Positions 16,952-26,843 are shown, counted from the first letter of the stretch. The stretch is 64,000 nucleotides of DNA from Sulfurirhabdus sp043759595 (GCA_043759595.1 JAYVLG010000173.1:1-64000), one strand, 5' to 3'. Notes: generated from the sequence alone by a model not told the origin. Numbers and translations: made by a program.

Positions 16952-19900
16952 TTAATTGCCCTGAAACTCCCACTCGCGCCAGCCTCCCAACACCGGAAAA
17001 TACAGCCCCAACCGAATAGGCCGATCGTCAAGATGGGAAATCAGCGCTGCGTACCGCTCTAACTGGCCTCTGTAACGCAGTTGTTCATTATCCAGAAACC
17101 CTTCCAGATCTCCCCCTTCATGGGTGCTGGTTTTGTAGTCTATTATCCAGCGGACACCTTGATCATCCACAAATGAACGATCAATAATAATATTCACCAA
17201 CTCGTCGCAATAAATCCCGGTCAGCGCATATTCCGCTTGCGAATCATGATGGCGGCTATCCAGTACCCAACTCCCACGCTGGTCGCTCAAAGTAAGGCTC
17301 AGGGCTTGCACAGTTTTATCCACAGCATCGGGCAATTCATTGCGAGGCACACCAAGATTTAAAAGTGTATTTGCAAAGGAATTGCGCAGATTCTCCACAC
17401 GGGCAAGGTTCCAAACCTGCGCACCTTCCTGTGCGATTTTTTGCAGCCATTTATGGACCACTATCCCGATAAATTTTGCAGTTTCGCTGGCCCATTCAAA
17501 CTCGACTTCAACTTGAGCTACCAAAGCTTCTTCGACCCTCTGTTCGCTTTCTTTCCACTGAACGGCAAGTGGTGGCGGAGGTAACGCCCAGCCGGATTTC
17601 AGCCGCTGAATTGTGCTTGAAAAAACCATAGGGGGTTGCCCAGCTTCATTTTCTGCTTCTTCCGCAAGTTTACCCGCCAGATCAGAAGCTGCACTAGTAA
17701 ACAACGAACCTACAACAGGCCATAACTGATTGAGCAAAGAATTTGATGATACGGTGACTTCCACAATCTCTTTTTTAAGCTTTGCTGTGGCGCAACCCAG
17801 CAAATGCAGATGATGCTTTGCCCGAGTACAGGCAACGTAAAGCAATCGACCGTCTTCATTTTTGCCTCTGCGCTTATTCAGTAGTTGCAGATAAGTATAA
17901 ACAGAAGTACTGGTGTCATTGCTCCCGGTTGCTTTGATAGGCGCAAGCAATAAGTCGCTTTGGCCATGTTCTGTTGGGCGCTCTGCCCAAATCAGTAATT
18001 GAGATTCCGATGTCCGGGGTGTTCTGCCCAATCCTGGCAGAATCACAGTTTCAAATTCCAATCCTTTGGATTTGTGAATGGTCATAATCTGCACCGTATC
18101 GTCTGCCTGAACATCAGGCAAAGCAAACAGTTTGGCTACCCGGTCTGCCAACCCTGAAAAATCCGCGAGGTTACCCCCGGTATTGAATTTTTCCAAAACA
18201 TCAAAAAAAACATTGGCATCTTCCAGGGCGGTTTCATCTTTCACGGCAGCCGGGCCTCCCAAAGCAAGCCATACGCCTTCAATCCAGCGACGTAAAGGCA
18301 GCCGCTGGCGTTGCGAAATTGCATCGAACAGAACACTGCGAATTCTGCTCAGGCGCTGCTGCCCTTCTTGTGACATACGCGTAAAAAGTGCTTCCTGCTG
18401 CATGAGATCCCATAGGGTACTGCGATGATCGTCACCCGCAAGCACATGCAAATCCGCCAGGGTTAAACCACACCAGGGAGCGCGAAATACAGCCAGCCAT
18501 GCCAACCTGTCTGCCGGATGTGAAAGTGCGCGTGTGAGTGAAAGCAAATCCTGAATAATGGGCAAAGTCCCCAGTTGTTCGATTTCAATAGCGCGAAAGC
18601 GCAATCCAGCTTCTTTCAGAGCAGGAATAATCTCTACCAAATGACTTCTGTTACGCACCAATATGGCCACTTTAGCGGCAGAATCAGATACTTTAGCGGC
18701 CTTTACCAACTCAACTACTTTTATCGCTTCGCTAATATGATCTTTATTAAAAAAGGGATGCACCACGACAGCGGGCACACCCAGGTCATGTTTGTGAGCA
18801 ATCGACTCTGAATAAGATACAGCCCCACTCGCAATATCTTCACGCTGGGGAAATACTGCCACGAAGGTATTGTTCACCCATTCTACAATGCCTTGTTGGG
18901 AGCGAAAGTTTACACTCAACGTAACGGGTTTCAGGTAGATAGTGCCGATACCTTCATGGCGTGCGCGCAAATACAGGCCCACTTCTGCTTCGCGAAATCG
19001 ATAAATGGATTGCATGGGATCACCCACTACAAACATTGTGCGACCATCGCCTTCTTCCCAGCCTGCAGTCAATTTGCTGAGCAAGGCATATTGACTGAGT
19101 GAGGTATCCTGAAATTCATCCACCAGCAGATGCCTAATGCGATAATCAAGCGCCAATGCAAGATCAGTTGGGTTATCTTCTTCCCCTAATGCGCGGATCG
19201 CTGATTGTGATACCTCAGTAAAATCCACCTGACCTTGCGCCAAAAAAGCCAGCCTTAGTTGTGCGACTGCAAGCGGCAACATTTCAAACAGTGCTTCCAT
19301 CACTTGCCACTGTGATTCTTCATACTTGACGGGCGGCAAAGTGCGCAATCCATCAAGTTGATCCTGAAGGAACTCAGACTCAGCCATCCGGGCAATAAGC
19401 ACATCCAGCCTGTCTTTCATTAATTGACGTCGTGCTTTTTCGGTTTTATCTGTCACCTTGCTGGGTGGCAACATGCCAATGGAGGCATCCAGTCGCTTGC
19501 GCCAGCTACCTTCATTGGTCAATAGCAATTGAACGACACCTCGCCAGGCAGGCAGATCATCCGGAGTATTACCGGGTAATTCAGTACAATCCAGACTGTG
19601 CAGGACTTCAGATGAAGAAGAGGCTTCCACTTCATTCAAGTTACCTGCTGCATAACGCAGGACTTCTATGAGTTCGCTGCCTACTTCATCAGTGATTGCT
19701 GCATGTAATTTCTCTAGCGCTTCACATACTACCGTCTCCAAAGCAGTTTCGAGACTTTCGCGCTGTATGCGTTCATCAGAGTGAACAGCAATATGCCTCA
19801 GCCACTGGTCACGTCTTGCCAGCATGGCAGCCAGAAGCCCTTCTACCGTTTGCAGATTGTTATCCAGATACGTTAACAACCGCCGCACCGACTCCGACCA

Positions 19901-20410
19901 ACTATTCCCCGATTCAAGCAAAGCAAGGGTACCGCGCGCAGCTTCTATATAAAGCGCAGTAGGGTCTTCAGTGACTCCGGGTTGCGCACCAAAATTAGAA
20001 AGCACAGGCATTTGACGAGTGAGCGAAGAACAAAGTGAATCGATAGTCTGCATTCTAAGACGTAGAGGGTTTTCCTGAATGTGCCAATTCTTCTCATCAT
20101 CCCTTCGCAGCACGGCCTTTGCCAGCAGCCAGGTTCTGCGATCATGTTCATTTTCCGGTTCCGGATCAATGCCCGCCTTGCCCAGCGCTGACAAAACACG
20201 CTCCCGCATTTCCCCTGCTGCTTTACGCGTAAAGGTAATCGCCAGGACTTCTTCCGGCACTTCCACGCTGCCAAGCAAGGTCAAGAATCGTTGAATCAAC
20301 AGACCCGTTTTACCTGAACCTGCAGGCGCCTGCACGATGAATGATTGCGATGAATCTAACGCAATTTCACGTGCCAGTTTGTCCGTTTGCAATATTTCAG
20401 TTGGGTTCAT
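16952..20410 (-). CDS. AddA/RecB-like UvrD-family helicase-nuclease
   Basis: A 1152-residue DNA repair enzyme. Superfamily 1 helicase motifs are clear: Walker A APAGSGKT at 28-35, AITFTRKAAGEMR, the DEFQD-type box VDEFQDTS, GDPMQSIYRFR, MTIHKSKGLEFETVILPGL, and RLLYVACTRAKHHL. The C-terminal 150 residues hold a PD-(D/E)xK nuclease with WIIDYKTSTHEGGD. Together with the AddB-like gene upstream it should process double-strand breaks for recombination, replacing RecBCD. The two genes are 84 bases apart on the same strand. Length is normal for AddA. Confidence 0.88.
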   Translation of the reverse strand: MNPTEILQTDKLAREIALDSSQSFIVQAPAGSGKTGLLIQRFLTLLGSVEVPEEVLAITFTRKAAGEMRERVLSALGKAGIDPEPENEHDRRTWLLAKAVLRRDDEKNWHIQENPLRLRMQTIDSLCSSLTRQMPVLSNFGAQPGVTEDPTALYIEAARGTLALLESGNSWSESVRRLLTYLDNNLQTVEGLLAAMLARRDQWLRHIAVHSDERIQRESLETALETVVCEALEKLHAAITDEVGSELIEVLRYAAGNLNEVEASSSSEVLHSLDCTELPGNTPDDLPAWRGVVQLLLTNEGSWRKRLDASIGMLPPSKVTDKTEKARRQLMKDRLDVLIARMAESEFLQDQLDGLRTLPPVKYEESQWQVMEALFEMLPLAVAQLRLAFLAQGQVDFTEVSQSAIRALGEEDNPTDLALALDYRIRHLLVDEFQDTSLSQYALLSKLTAGWEEGDGRTMFVVGDPMQSIYRFREAEVGLYLRARHEGIGTIYLKPVTLSVNFRSQQGIVEWVNNTFVAVFPQREDIASGAVSYSESIAHKHDLGVPAVVVHPFFNKDHISEAIKVVELVKAAKVSDSAAKVAILVRNRSHLVEIIPALKEAGLRFRAIEIEQLGTLPIIQDLLSLTRALSHPADRLAWLAVFRAPWCGLTLADLHVLAGDDHRSTLWDLMQQEALFTRMSQEGQQRLSRIRSVLFDAISQRQRLPLRRWIEGVWLALGGPAAVKDETALEDANVFFDVLEKFNTGGNLADFSGLADRVAKLFALPDVQADDTVQIMTIHKSKGLEFETVILPGLGRTPRTSESQLLIWAERPTEHGQSDLLLAPIKATGSNDTSTSVYTYLQLLNKRRGKNEDGRLLYVACTRAKHHLHLLGCATAKLKKEIVEVTVSSNSLLNQLWPVVGSLFTSAASDLAGKLAEEAENEAGQPPMVFSSTIQRLKSGWALPPPPLAVQWKESEQRVEEALVAQVEVEFEWASETAKFIGIVVHKWLQKIAQEGAQVWNLARVENLRNSFANTLLNLGVPRNELPDAVDKTVQALSLTLSDQRGSWVLDSRHHDSQAEYALTGIYCDELVNIIIDRSFVDDQGVRWIIDYKTSTHEGGDLEGFLDNEQLRYRGQLERYAALISHLDDRPIRLGLYFPVLGGWREWEFQGN

Positions 20411-20494
20411 GTTAATTTTGATTCTTTTTCATATGTAAAACAGTGGTAATAGCTGCTGATTGAAATTGTCTATTGCACAAACCAGCGAAAAACT

Positions 20495-23236
20495 TCAGTC
20501 AGGTTCTATAGGTGATTCATCGGTATCAAGTAAACTGGCATGACTTGATTCGCTGACACGACAAAGCGGGCCTAGATCGCAATAAGTACAAGTTTTAGGA
20601 AACTGTTTGGGATCAACCACAGCTTTGCCAGATCTGAAATCCTCTCCCAGCTGGTTTAAGACACTTTGCCAGGATGCAACCATATGCTCCCATGTTCCAA
20701 ACTCTTTTCCCGCATCTGTCTCGGTAAATGGCGCAATACCGGGTACCGCACATTCACTTGCTGAATACCCCTTAAAACCCATTTCACCCAGTCGGATTTG
20801 TGCAAAATACACTGATCTGACATTTTGTCCGGAAGCCGTGCAATAAAGCGGTAGTTGTGGTTCTTCAGGCCTGTCACTAAACCAGTGTTTCACATTGGGA
20901 ACATTGGTTTTGTAATCAATAATCGCCTGAGTGCCATCAGCCAGCGTATCCATTCGATCAATTTTCGCATTGACGCTGATCCCGCCAATCGACACGGCTT
21001 GTTGGCGTTCAGATGCCAGCACCACAAAGGGGGGCCGCTGTTTTTCAATCATCAGCCATTGCAGCAGCAAATTCACCAAACGCCGACACTCAAGATCAGC
21101 AAAGCGTTTAGTGAAAGTGTTGGGGCGGTATCTGGCCAATTCTTCTATCGCTTTGTTTGCAGCTACTTGCGCCACCTCATCAATTTGGCTATCCGTTAAG
21201 CCACATAACTGGGCGTGGCTTTTTAACTCATCCCAAGTCAGTTCAAGCGATCTGTGCAACAGCGTTCCACGTTCAGCAGGCGACAATCCAATCCGCCCTT
21301 CTTCCAGCGTTTCCGCACCTAGCCGGTATTCACCAAAAGCACGAAACGGGCAGGCAGCCTGTTGCTTGAACAAACCTGTTCCCCCTCGCGTGAGGCTATT
21401 ATCCAGTAAGGCAGGACCCTGAATATCTTCCAGCTGTTCAAGATCATTAGTCGCATGAATTAAACGGGCGTAACTTGATGTGGAAACAGCTGCTAATGCT
21501 GCACCATCCACTTCCGGTAAATCCTGAATCAGCGGAGAGGGACGCAAAGCACGGTCCCCATCCCGCTCGGGATAACTGAATATCACATTAGGTGCTGATG
21601 CCCGTAAACGTGATGTAATTTGTTGGGAAAACACCAGTTCACGGGAGGCTGATGAATGCGGCAATCCCAAATCACGCTGTAAATTGAGTGGCAAAAATGG
21701 ATTGGGATGAGCCGCTGCCGGCCACACTTCATCATGCACACCCATTACCCACAAATGATCAAACAACATGTTTGCGGCTTCCAATGTTCCCAGAATTTGA
21801 ACAGGAACAGTATCCGTTTCTGGCTGAAACATCGCTTCTGACGTCATACGCCGCAAGTAACCAAGCGCATCAAGAAAACCTGTGTCTGAGAGCACCAAAT
21901 CCAGAGAGGAAAACGCATTCAGCAAATCGCGCCAAGCACCGGCCGCCTGGAATTCTTCACTGCTCAAGGCACGTTCTCCAGGCCAGCCCAGATCATGCAA
22001 CACTTGCTTGAACAGCCCCCCCCACTTACCAGGAGACTGTTTCAGATACTGTATGTGAGAAGAAACGGGGAGCAACTTCTCGATGCACTCTGCAAAAACT
22101 GGAGAAGTATAGGGCCGCAACTCCCCTTCTTTGTTCACAGACTTTGCAAGAGACGACAATGTAGACAAGGATATTTCAAGCTCACCAATACTGCGCAGTT
22201 TAGCGTCCAGCAAGCTGCGCTTCGCCATTTCGGATTCTGCACCAGCAATAAAAGCTGTACGCAGTAATACTCCCGCCTTTTCTAAAGAGAGCTTTCCATC
22301 TAACAGTTCAAGTACAAGTAATGCGCCATGAATAACAGGGAAATCTATCAAACCATTACCCATAGACATATTATACGGCCGTTTAATCTTGTCAGCCGAT
22401 TTGGGCAAGACAAGCTGGGGCTGCAAAACATCATCAAAACGATGGGTAATCGCTTCCTGAAGAGCGCTTAAATCCGGCACAACAATACCAATTGTGTCCC
22501 TGGGATTTTTTTCCAGCAAGTTGCGCACCCAAACTGCAGCAGCAGAAATTTCTGCTGCTGAATCTGTAAATCGGGTTCTTACCGCTTCTTTACTATTTGC
22601 TTCTGGCTCCATTTCAGCGCACGGGCACCCCAATGCTTGCAAAGTAGCAAGCAATTGACGCTGTTGCGGTGTCAATTCATCAAACCCGGCCAGAACAAGA
22701 CGACCAGGTAAGGCAATTTCCCCTGCTTTATATCCTTCTTCAACCATACCAGGAAGGCGCGCATGATCCAGCCAATTCTGTTTAACACATATCTCTTTGA
22801 ATTTTTTCGCCCAGCCAGAAAAAACTTGAACATCCGCACTTAACAGTGACTGATCTGCAGGCAATTTCAAATGCCATATTTGCATTAATTGCCAGGCAGC
22901 AGCAGCATTTTTTGCCGTTGCAGGAACCTGCAATAAACGGCTTTCGGAACTGGAATAATCAGCTACGATATTTTCCCATAAAGATTTTTCCTGTATCGCA
23001 TTCAGCAATACGCTCGTTTGAAATCCACCACCTACACTAGGCCCCTGAGTGGCCATTGCATCCCAACAGCGCTCTATCCAGGATGACCACGGCAATATAT
23101 CCGGGCTTTGCCATGCCATTCGGCCACGCGATTGTTGTATCGTATCAAACTGAGATTTGAGAAAACGCGCCAGCCGCTGATTAGCGGTCAAAATAGTGGC
23201 ACCGGATTCGATGGCTTCAATAATATCAGCGCGCAT
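20495..23236 (-). CDS. AddB-like PD-(D/E)xK nuclease, iron-sulfur type
   Basis: A 913-residue partner of the helicase. The N-terminal two thirds are an inactivated helicase-like fold (TILTANQRLARFL in place of a Walker A). The C-terminal third is a PD-(D/E)xK nuclease (KIDRMDTLADGTQAIIDYKT) framed by an early Cys (ACPFRAFGEYRL) and the late cluster CTYCDLGPLC, the four-cysteine iron-sulfur staple of AddB. It matches the betaproteobacterial set often labelled probable DNA repair protein. It precedes the helicase gene, as in other addBA operons. Confidence 0.85.
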   Translation of the reverse strand: MRADIIEAIESGATILTANQRLARFLKSQFDTIQQSRGRMAWQSPDILPWSSWIERCWDAMATQGPSVGGGFQTSVLLNAIQEKSLWENIVADYSSSESRLLQVPATAKNAAAAWQLMQIWHLKLPADQSLLSADVQVFSGWAKKFKEICVKQNWLDHARLPGMVEEGYKAGEIALPGRLVLAGFDELTPQQRQLLATLQALGCPCAEMEPEANSKEAVRTRFTDSAAEISAAAVWVRNLLEKNPRDTIGIVVPDLSALQEAITHRFDDVLQPQLVLPKSADKIKRPYNMSMGNGLIDFPVIHGALLVLELLDGKLSLEKAGVLLRTAFIAGAESEMAKRSLLDAKLRSIGELEISLSTLSSLAKSVNKEGELRPYTSPVFAECIEKLLPVSSHIQYLKQSPGKWGGLFKQVLHDLGWPGERALSSEEFQAAGAWRDLLNAFSSLDLVLSDTGFLDALGYLRRMTSEAMFQPETDTVPVQILGTLEAANMLFDHLWVMGVHDEVWPAAAHPNPFLPLNLQRDLGLPHSSASRELVFSQQITSRLRASAPNVIFSYPERDGDRALRPSPLIQDLPEVDGAALAAVSTSSYARLIHATNDLEQLEDIQGPALLDNSLTRGGTGLFKQQAACPFRAFGEYRLGAETLEEGRIGLSPAERGTLLHRSLELTWDELKSHAQLCGLTDSQIDEVAQVAANKAIEELARYRPNTFTKRFADLECRRLVNLLLQWLMIEKQRPPFVVLASERQQAVSIGGISVNAKIDRMDTLADGTQAIIDYKTNVPNVKHWFSDRPEEPQLPLYCTASGQNVRSVYFAQIRLGEMGFKGYSASECAVPGIAPFTETDAGKEFGTWEHMVASWQSVLNQLGEDFRSGKAVVDPKQFPKTCTYCDLGPLCRVSESSHASLLDTDESPIEPD

Positions 23237-23283
23237 TTGATATCAGTCTGAGTTCATTCGATTTTATACGGAACATGGTTAGG

Positions 23284-23964
23284 TTATTTAGCGCCCCTAA
23301 TCTCATCCAGACTCACGGTTCGGTATTGTTTTGGCAAAGCAAACAGCTGGCTATCCGTGTTGATCATATGGTAACCCACCATGCGACGCGTATTGCCGCT
23401 GTGATAAGTCGCCTCAAGAGGTAACCCATATTTCAGTTCCCGGCCAAACTCAAATACGGTCTGTGCGAGATCACAATCCTTCTGTAACTCAGGTGGTGTC
23501 GCCATGAACGTTTGAGCTTGAACTTGTGCCAGAGTCTCGTTATATCGACGCAATGCACTTACTGCATCCGGCAGGAACCCTTCAACAGCCGTAATTTGCA
23601 TGCACATTTCATCATTCACGAAAATTTTCACCTGTTTAGCACCTTTACCTTGCTTTGGCAAATCCGTTACTTCCTCGCGCACGAGCCATTTGGCAGGCTT
23701 TTGCATTGTCACCACACCTGCATCAATTTTAAGAATTTCCTGACGGTCGTGTGTCACATTAAAAATGCGTTTTTCCTGACGATCCAGCAATAAAAAATCG
23801 CTCTTGTTATTCCCGTCATCAATCCGCATGAATTGATCAGTAATCAGAATACGCATCGGTACAACTGGCGTTCCTTGCTCCTGATCCAGATAGTTCAGCT
23901 CCAGCATTTGCGCAGCCCATGCCGGCATTGTCAGCAGCCATAAAAACAGAATTTTTTTAAGCAT
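23284..23964 (-). CDS. Conserved hypothetical exported protein next to metZ
   Basis: A 226-residue protein with a signal peptide (1-17, ending AWA before AQML). The mature part is a likely beta-rich periplasmic domain: FMRIDDGNNKSDFLLLDRQEKRIFNV reads as successive strands, then a helical middle and two Cys residues (DEMCMQI, KDCDL). The pattern is reminiscent of DUF4412-like lipoprotein folds, but I cannot assign it. Its ATG overlaps the metZ stop by eight bases, so it is translationally coupled to metZ and inherits its riboswitch control. Confidence 0.6.
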   Translation of the reverse strand: MLKKILFLWLLTMPAWAAQMLELNYLDQEQGTPVVPMRILITDQFMRIDDGNNKSDFLLLDRQEKRIFNVTHDRQEILKIDAGVVTMQKPAKWLVREEVTDLPKQGKGAKQVKIFVNDEMCMQITAVEGFLPDAVSALRRYNETLAQVQAQTFMATPPELQKDCDLAQTVFEFGRELKYGLPLEATYHSGNTRRMVGYHMINTDSQLFALPKQYRTVSLDEIRGAK

Positions 23965-25129
23965 TTAACCCCCGTGCCAAATCAGCTTGAATATCGCCAA
24001 TCGCTTCCAAACCTACTGCAACACGCAGCAAGCCATCACTAATCCCCGAAGCAGCCCTTGCTTCTGCCGTTACCCTGCTGTGAGTAGTGGTAGCAGGATG
24101 CGTGATCGTCGTTTTGGTATCCCCCAGATTTGCGGTAATGGAAAGCATTCTGGTGTGATCTACAACACGCCATGCAGCGTCCTTACCCCCCTTAACATCA
24201 AAGGAAAGTATCCCTCCCCCGCTCTTCTGCTGTTTCATGGCCAGGCCATGTTGAGGATGTGACGCCAAACCAGGGTAATAAACACGATCCACCTGTGGGT
24301 GCTGCTCTAGCCATTGTGCCAAGGCCAAAGCATTTTGTGAATGTGCATCCATTCTGATTTTAAGTGTTTCCAGACCCTTTAAGATCACCCAGGCATTAAA
24401 CGCGCTCAGGGTTGGACCAGCTGTACGCAAAAAACCGTATACACCTTCCATTAATTCCTTCTTACCCAGCACTGCCCCACCCAGCACACGCCCCTGACCA
24501 TCCAGATATTTGGTTGCTGAATGAATCACAATATCTGCCCCCAGTTCCAGCGGGCGTTGCAACATTGGCGTACAGAAGCAATTGTCCACAGCCAGCCAGG
24601 CACCCGCCTGCTTAGCTACACTACTTAATGCACCGATATCACATACTTCGGTCAATGGGTTTGAAGGAGTCTCAACAAATAATAACTTGGTGTTTGGCTG
24701 AACAGCGGCTTGCCATGCACTCACATCTGTCAGTGAAACAAAGGTCGTCTCAATGCCAAAGCGTTTCAATATATTGCCAAAGAGCTGCACCGTCGTACCA
24801 AAAATGCTGCGCGAGGCGATAATATGATCACCGGCGGACAAAAGCCCCATGACGCAAGACAATATGGCAGACATCCCACTGGAAGTTGCCACGCAAAACT
24901 CGGCGCCCTCAAGTGCAGCTAAGCGCTCTTGAAACACGGTGACAGTCGGATTGGTAAAGCGCGCATAGATATTCCCCGGCTCCTGACCAGAAAAGCGGGC
25001 TGCTGCCTGTGCTGCATTTTCAAAGACAAAACTTGAAGTAAGGTACATTGCCTCAGAATGTTCATTGAATTGACTACGATGGATGCCGGCTCGCACGGCC
25101 AGCGTTTCCAGTTCAAAATCATCAGACAT
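23957..25129 (-). CDS. metZ: O-succinylhomoserine sulfhydrylase
   Basis: A 390-residue PLP enzyme of the Cys/Met-metabolism family that makes homocysteine from O-succinylhomoserine and sulfide, the direct sulfhydrylation route to methionine. Key segments are YARFTNPT (55-62), FVETPSNP, and the PLP lysine K207 in SATKYLDG. The overall sequence fits MetZ better than MetB or MetC. The ATG at 25129 has GGAG nine bases upstream; the frame opens further to a TTG that is not needed. A SAM-II riboswitch and terminator lie in its leader. Confidence 0.93.
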   Translation of the reverse strand: MSDDFELETLAVRAGIHRSQFNEHSEAMYLTSSFVFENAAQAAARFSGQEPGNIYARFTNPTVTVFQERLAALEGAEFCVATSSGMSAILSCVMGLLSAGDHIIASRSIFGTTVQLFGNILKRFGIETTFVSLTDVSAWQAAVQPNTKLLFVETPSNPLTEVCDIGALSSVAKQAGAWLAVDNCFCTPMLQRPLELGADIVIHSATKYLDGQGRVLGGAVLGKKELMEGVYGFLRTAGPTLSAFNAWVILKGLETLKIRMDAHSQNALALAQWLEQHPQVDRVYYPGLASHPQHGLAMKQQKSGGGILSFDVKGGKDAAWRVVDHTRMLSITANLGDTKTTITHPATTTHSRVTAEARAASGISDGLLRVAVGLEAIGDIQADLARGLNA

Positions 25130-25146
25130 AATATTCATCTCCAAAT

Positions 25147-25179
25147 AAAAAAACCCGTCCAGCTTTCGCGGAACGGGTT
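25147..25179 (-). terminator. Regulated intrinsic terminator in the metZ leader
   Basis: Reading the minus strand, AACCCGT (25179-25173) and CCGC pair through a GAAA tetraloop with GC, GGA and CGGGTT (ending 25152), with single bulged T residues on each side, followed by seven T. It lies between the aptamer and the metZ ribosome site. The bases AGCTGGA inside it (25164-25158) are a perfect complement of TCCAGCT in the aptamer tail (25197-25191), so an alternative antiterminator pairing is available. Confidence 0.8.
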
Positions 25180-25182
25180 ATT

Positions 25183-25236
25183 CCTCGTTTAGCTGGATTT
25201 ATAAAGCGCCCGCAAGCTGAAATCAAATCGGCGCAT
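25183..25236 (-). promoter_or_regulatory. SAM-II (SAM-alpha) riboswitch aptamer of metZ
   Basis: On the minus strand, stem P1 is GCGCC (25234-25230) with GGCGC (25210-25206). Its loop carries the conserved GATTTG and GCTTGC, and the 3' side continues with TTTATAAAT and AGCTAAA. All four blocks match, in order and spacing, the SAM-II sequences I remember from metA and metX leaders. A pseudoknot between AGCT in the loop (25218-25215) and AGCT in the tail (25194-25191) is possible. S-adenosylmethionine binding should favour the following terminator and switch metZ off. Position upstream of a methionine gene is the expected context. Confidence 0.85.
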
Positions 25237-25279
25237 GAATATAAAGTTACGCTTCCCGCATAACGATGTCAATTATTTT

Positions 25280-26806
25280 TCAGGATTCCGCCGAGCTGAG
25301 ATTAAGATCAAGCTGTCGTGTGGACACAGTTGATTTATCGTCCTCATTACCGTCATTCCGGTTTGATTCAATCATCGCAAGATATTCTGGCGTAACATCA
25401 CCCGTAATATAGTCGCCGTTAAAGCAGGACGATTCAAAATGTGTAATGAGCGGATTGGCCTTTGAGACGGCCGCTATCAATGCATCAAGATCTTGATAGA
25501 ACACCGCATCGGCTCCGATTTCCAGTGCAATCTGATCATCCGTACGGCCAGTTGCCAGTAACTCCTGACGCGTTGGCATATCAATACCATAAACGTTCGG
25601 AAAACGAACTGGAGGCGCGGCAGAAGCCAGATAAACCTTACGCGCACCCGCTTCACGTGCCATTTGTACGATCTGCTTGCTGGTTGTGCCACGAACAATG
25701 GAATCATCCACCAACAACACATTTTTATCTTTAAATTCAATCCCGATCGGATTTAACTTTTGACGCACTGACTTTTTACGCATTGCCTGGCCAGGCATGA
25801 TAAAAGTACGGCCAATGTAGCGATTTTTGATAAAGCCTTCACGGTAAGTGACCCCCAATCGGTTCGCCAACTGCAGGGCACTGGGGCGACTGGTATCTGG
25901 GATAGGAATCACCACATCAATATCGGCAGGACTGAGAGTTAAACGAATTTTTTCAGCTAGACTTTCACCCATATATAAACGGGTTTCATACACAGAAATA
26001 CCATCGATCACTGAATCGGGTCTGGCCAGATACACATATTCGAAAATACAAGGATAATACTTTGGATTCATCGCACACTGCTGGCTATAAAACTCACCAG
26101 TCTGCTCTACCAGTATCGCCTCGCCTGGCGCAACATCACGCATCAGCTGGAATCCCAGCGTATCCATAGCGACACTTTCAGAAGCAACCATATATTCTGT
26201 GCCACTTTCAGTCTCCGCTTTGCCAATCACCATGGGGCGAATACCATAGGGATCACGAAAAGCTACCATGCCATATCCCGCAATCATTGCCACTACAGCG
26301 TAAGCACCACGACAACGGCGGTGCACCCCAGCCACTGCAGCAAATACTGCGGCAGCATTGAGCTTGTGGTTGTTTGAGCTTTCCTGTAATTCATGGGCCA
26401 AAACATTTAACAATACTTCAGAATCAGAATTAGTGTTGACGTGCCGTAAATCCTGCTGAAAAAGCTCTTCTTTCAACTGTTCGGAATTGGTCAGGTTACC
26501 ATTGTGTGCAAGGACAATGCCAAAGGGAGAATTGACATAGAAAGGTTGCGCCTCAGCAGAGGAAGAAGCGCTACCTGCAGTCGGATAGCGTACATGAGCA
26601 ATCCCCATGTTACCCTTTAAAGAGCGCATATTACGGGTTCTGAACACATCCCGCACCATGCCATTCGCCTTGTGCATATGAAACGTATTACCCTCTGCAG
26701 TAGCAATGCCAGCAGCGTCCTGACCGCGATGCTGTAGCACCTGCAACCCATCATAAAGCACCTGATTCACTGGGGACTTTGCAACGACGCCTATAATTCC
26801 ACACAT
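25280..26806 (-). CDS. purF: Amidophosphoribosyltransferase
   Basis: A 508-residue enzyme for the first committed step of purine synthesis (PRPP plus glutamine to phosphoribosylamine). It starts MCGIIGV, so Cys2 becomes the N-terminal glutaminase nucleophile after Met removal; this fixes the start at 26806 although the frame is open further upstream. The PRPP-binding loop VLLVDDSIVRGTTSK is intact. Length matches E. coli PurF. It follows cvpA by 37 bases, the classic cvpA-purF pairing. Confidence 0.96.
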   Translation of the reverse strand: MCGIIGVVAKSPVNQVLYDGLQVLQHRGQDAAGIATAEGNTFHMHKANGMVRDVFRTRNMRSLKGNMGIAHVRYPTAGSASSSAEAQPFYVNSPFGIVLAHNGNLTNSEQLKEELFQQDLRHVNTNSDSEVLLNVLAHELQESSNNHKLNAAAVFAAVAGVHRRCRGAYAVVAMIAGYGMVAFRDPYGIRPMVIGKAETESGTEYMVASESVAMDTLGFQLMRDVAPGEAILVEQTGEFYSQQCAMNPKYYPCIFEYVYLARPDSVIDGISVYETRLYMGESLAEKIRLTLSPADIDVVIPIPDTSRPSALQLANRLGVTYREGFIKNRYIGRTFIMPGQAMRKKSVRQKLNPIGIEFKDKNVLLVDDSIVRGTTSKQIVQMAREAGARKVYLASAAPPVRFPNVYGIDMPTRQELLATGRTDDQIALEIGADAVFYQDLDALIAAVSKANPLITHFESSCFNGDYITGDVTPEYLAMIESNRNDGNEDDKSTVSTRQLDLNLSSAES

Positions 26807-26843
26807 ACCCGATTTACTCGAAAAATAAAAATTTTGAAACTGC

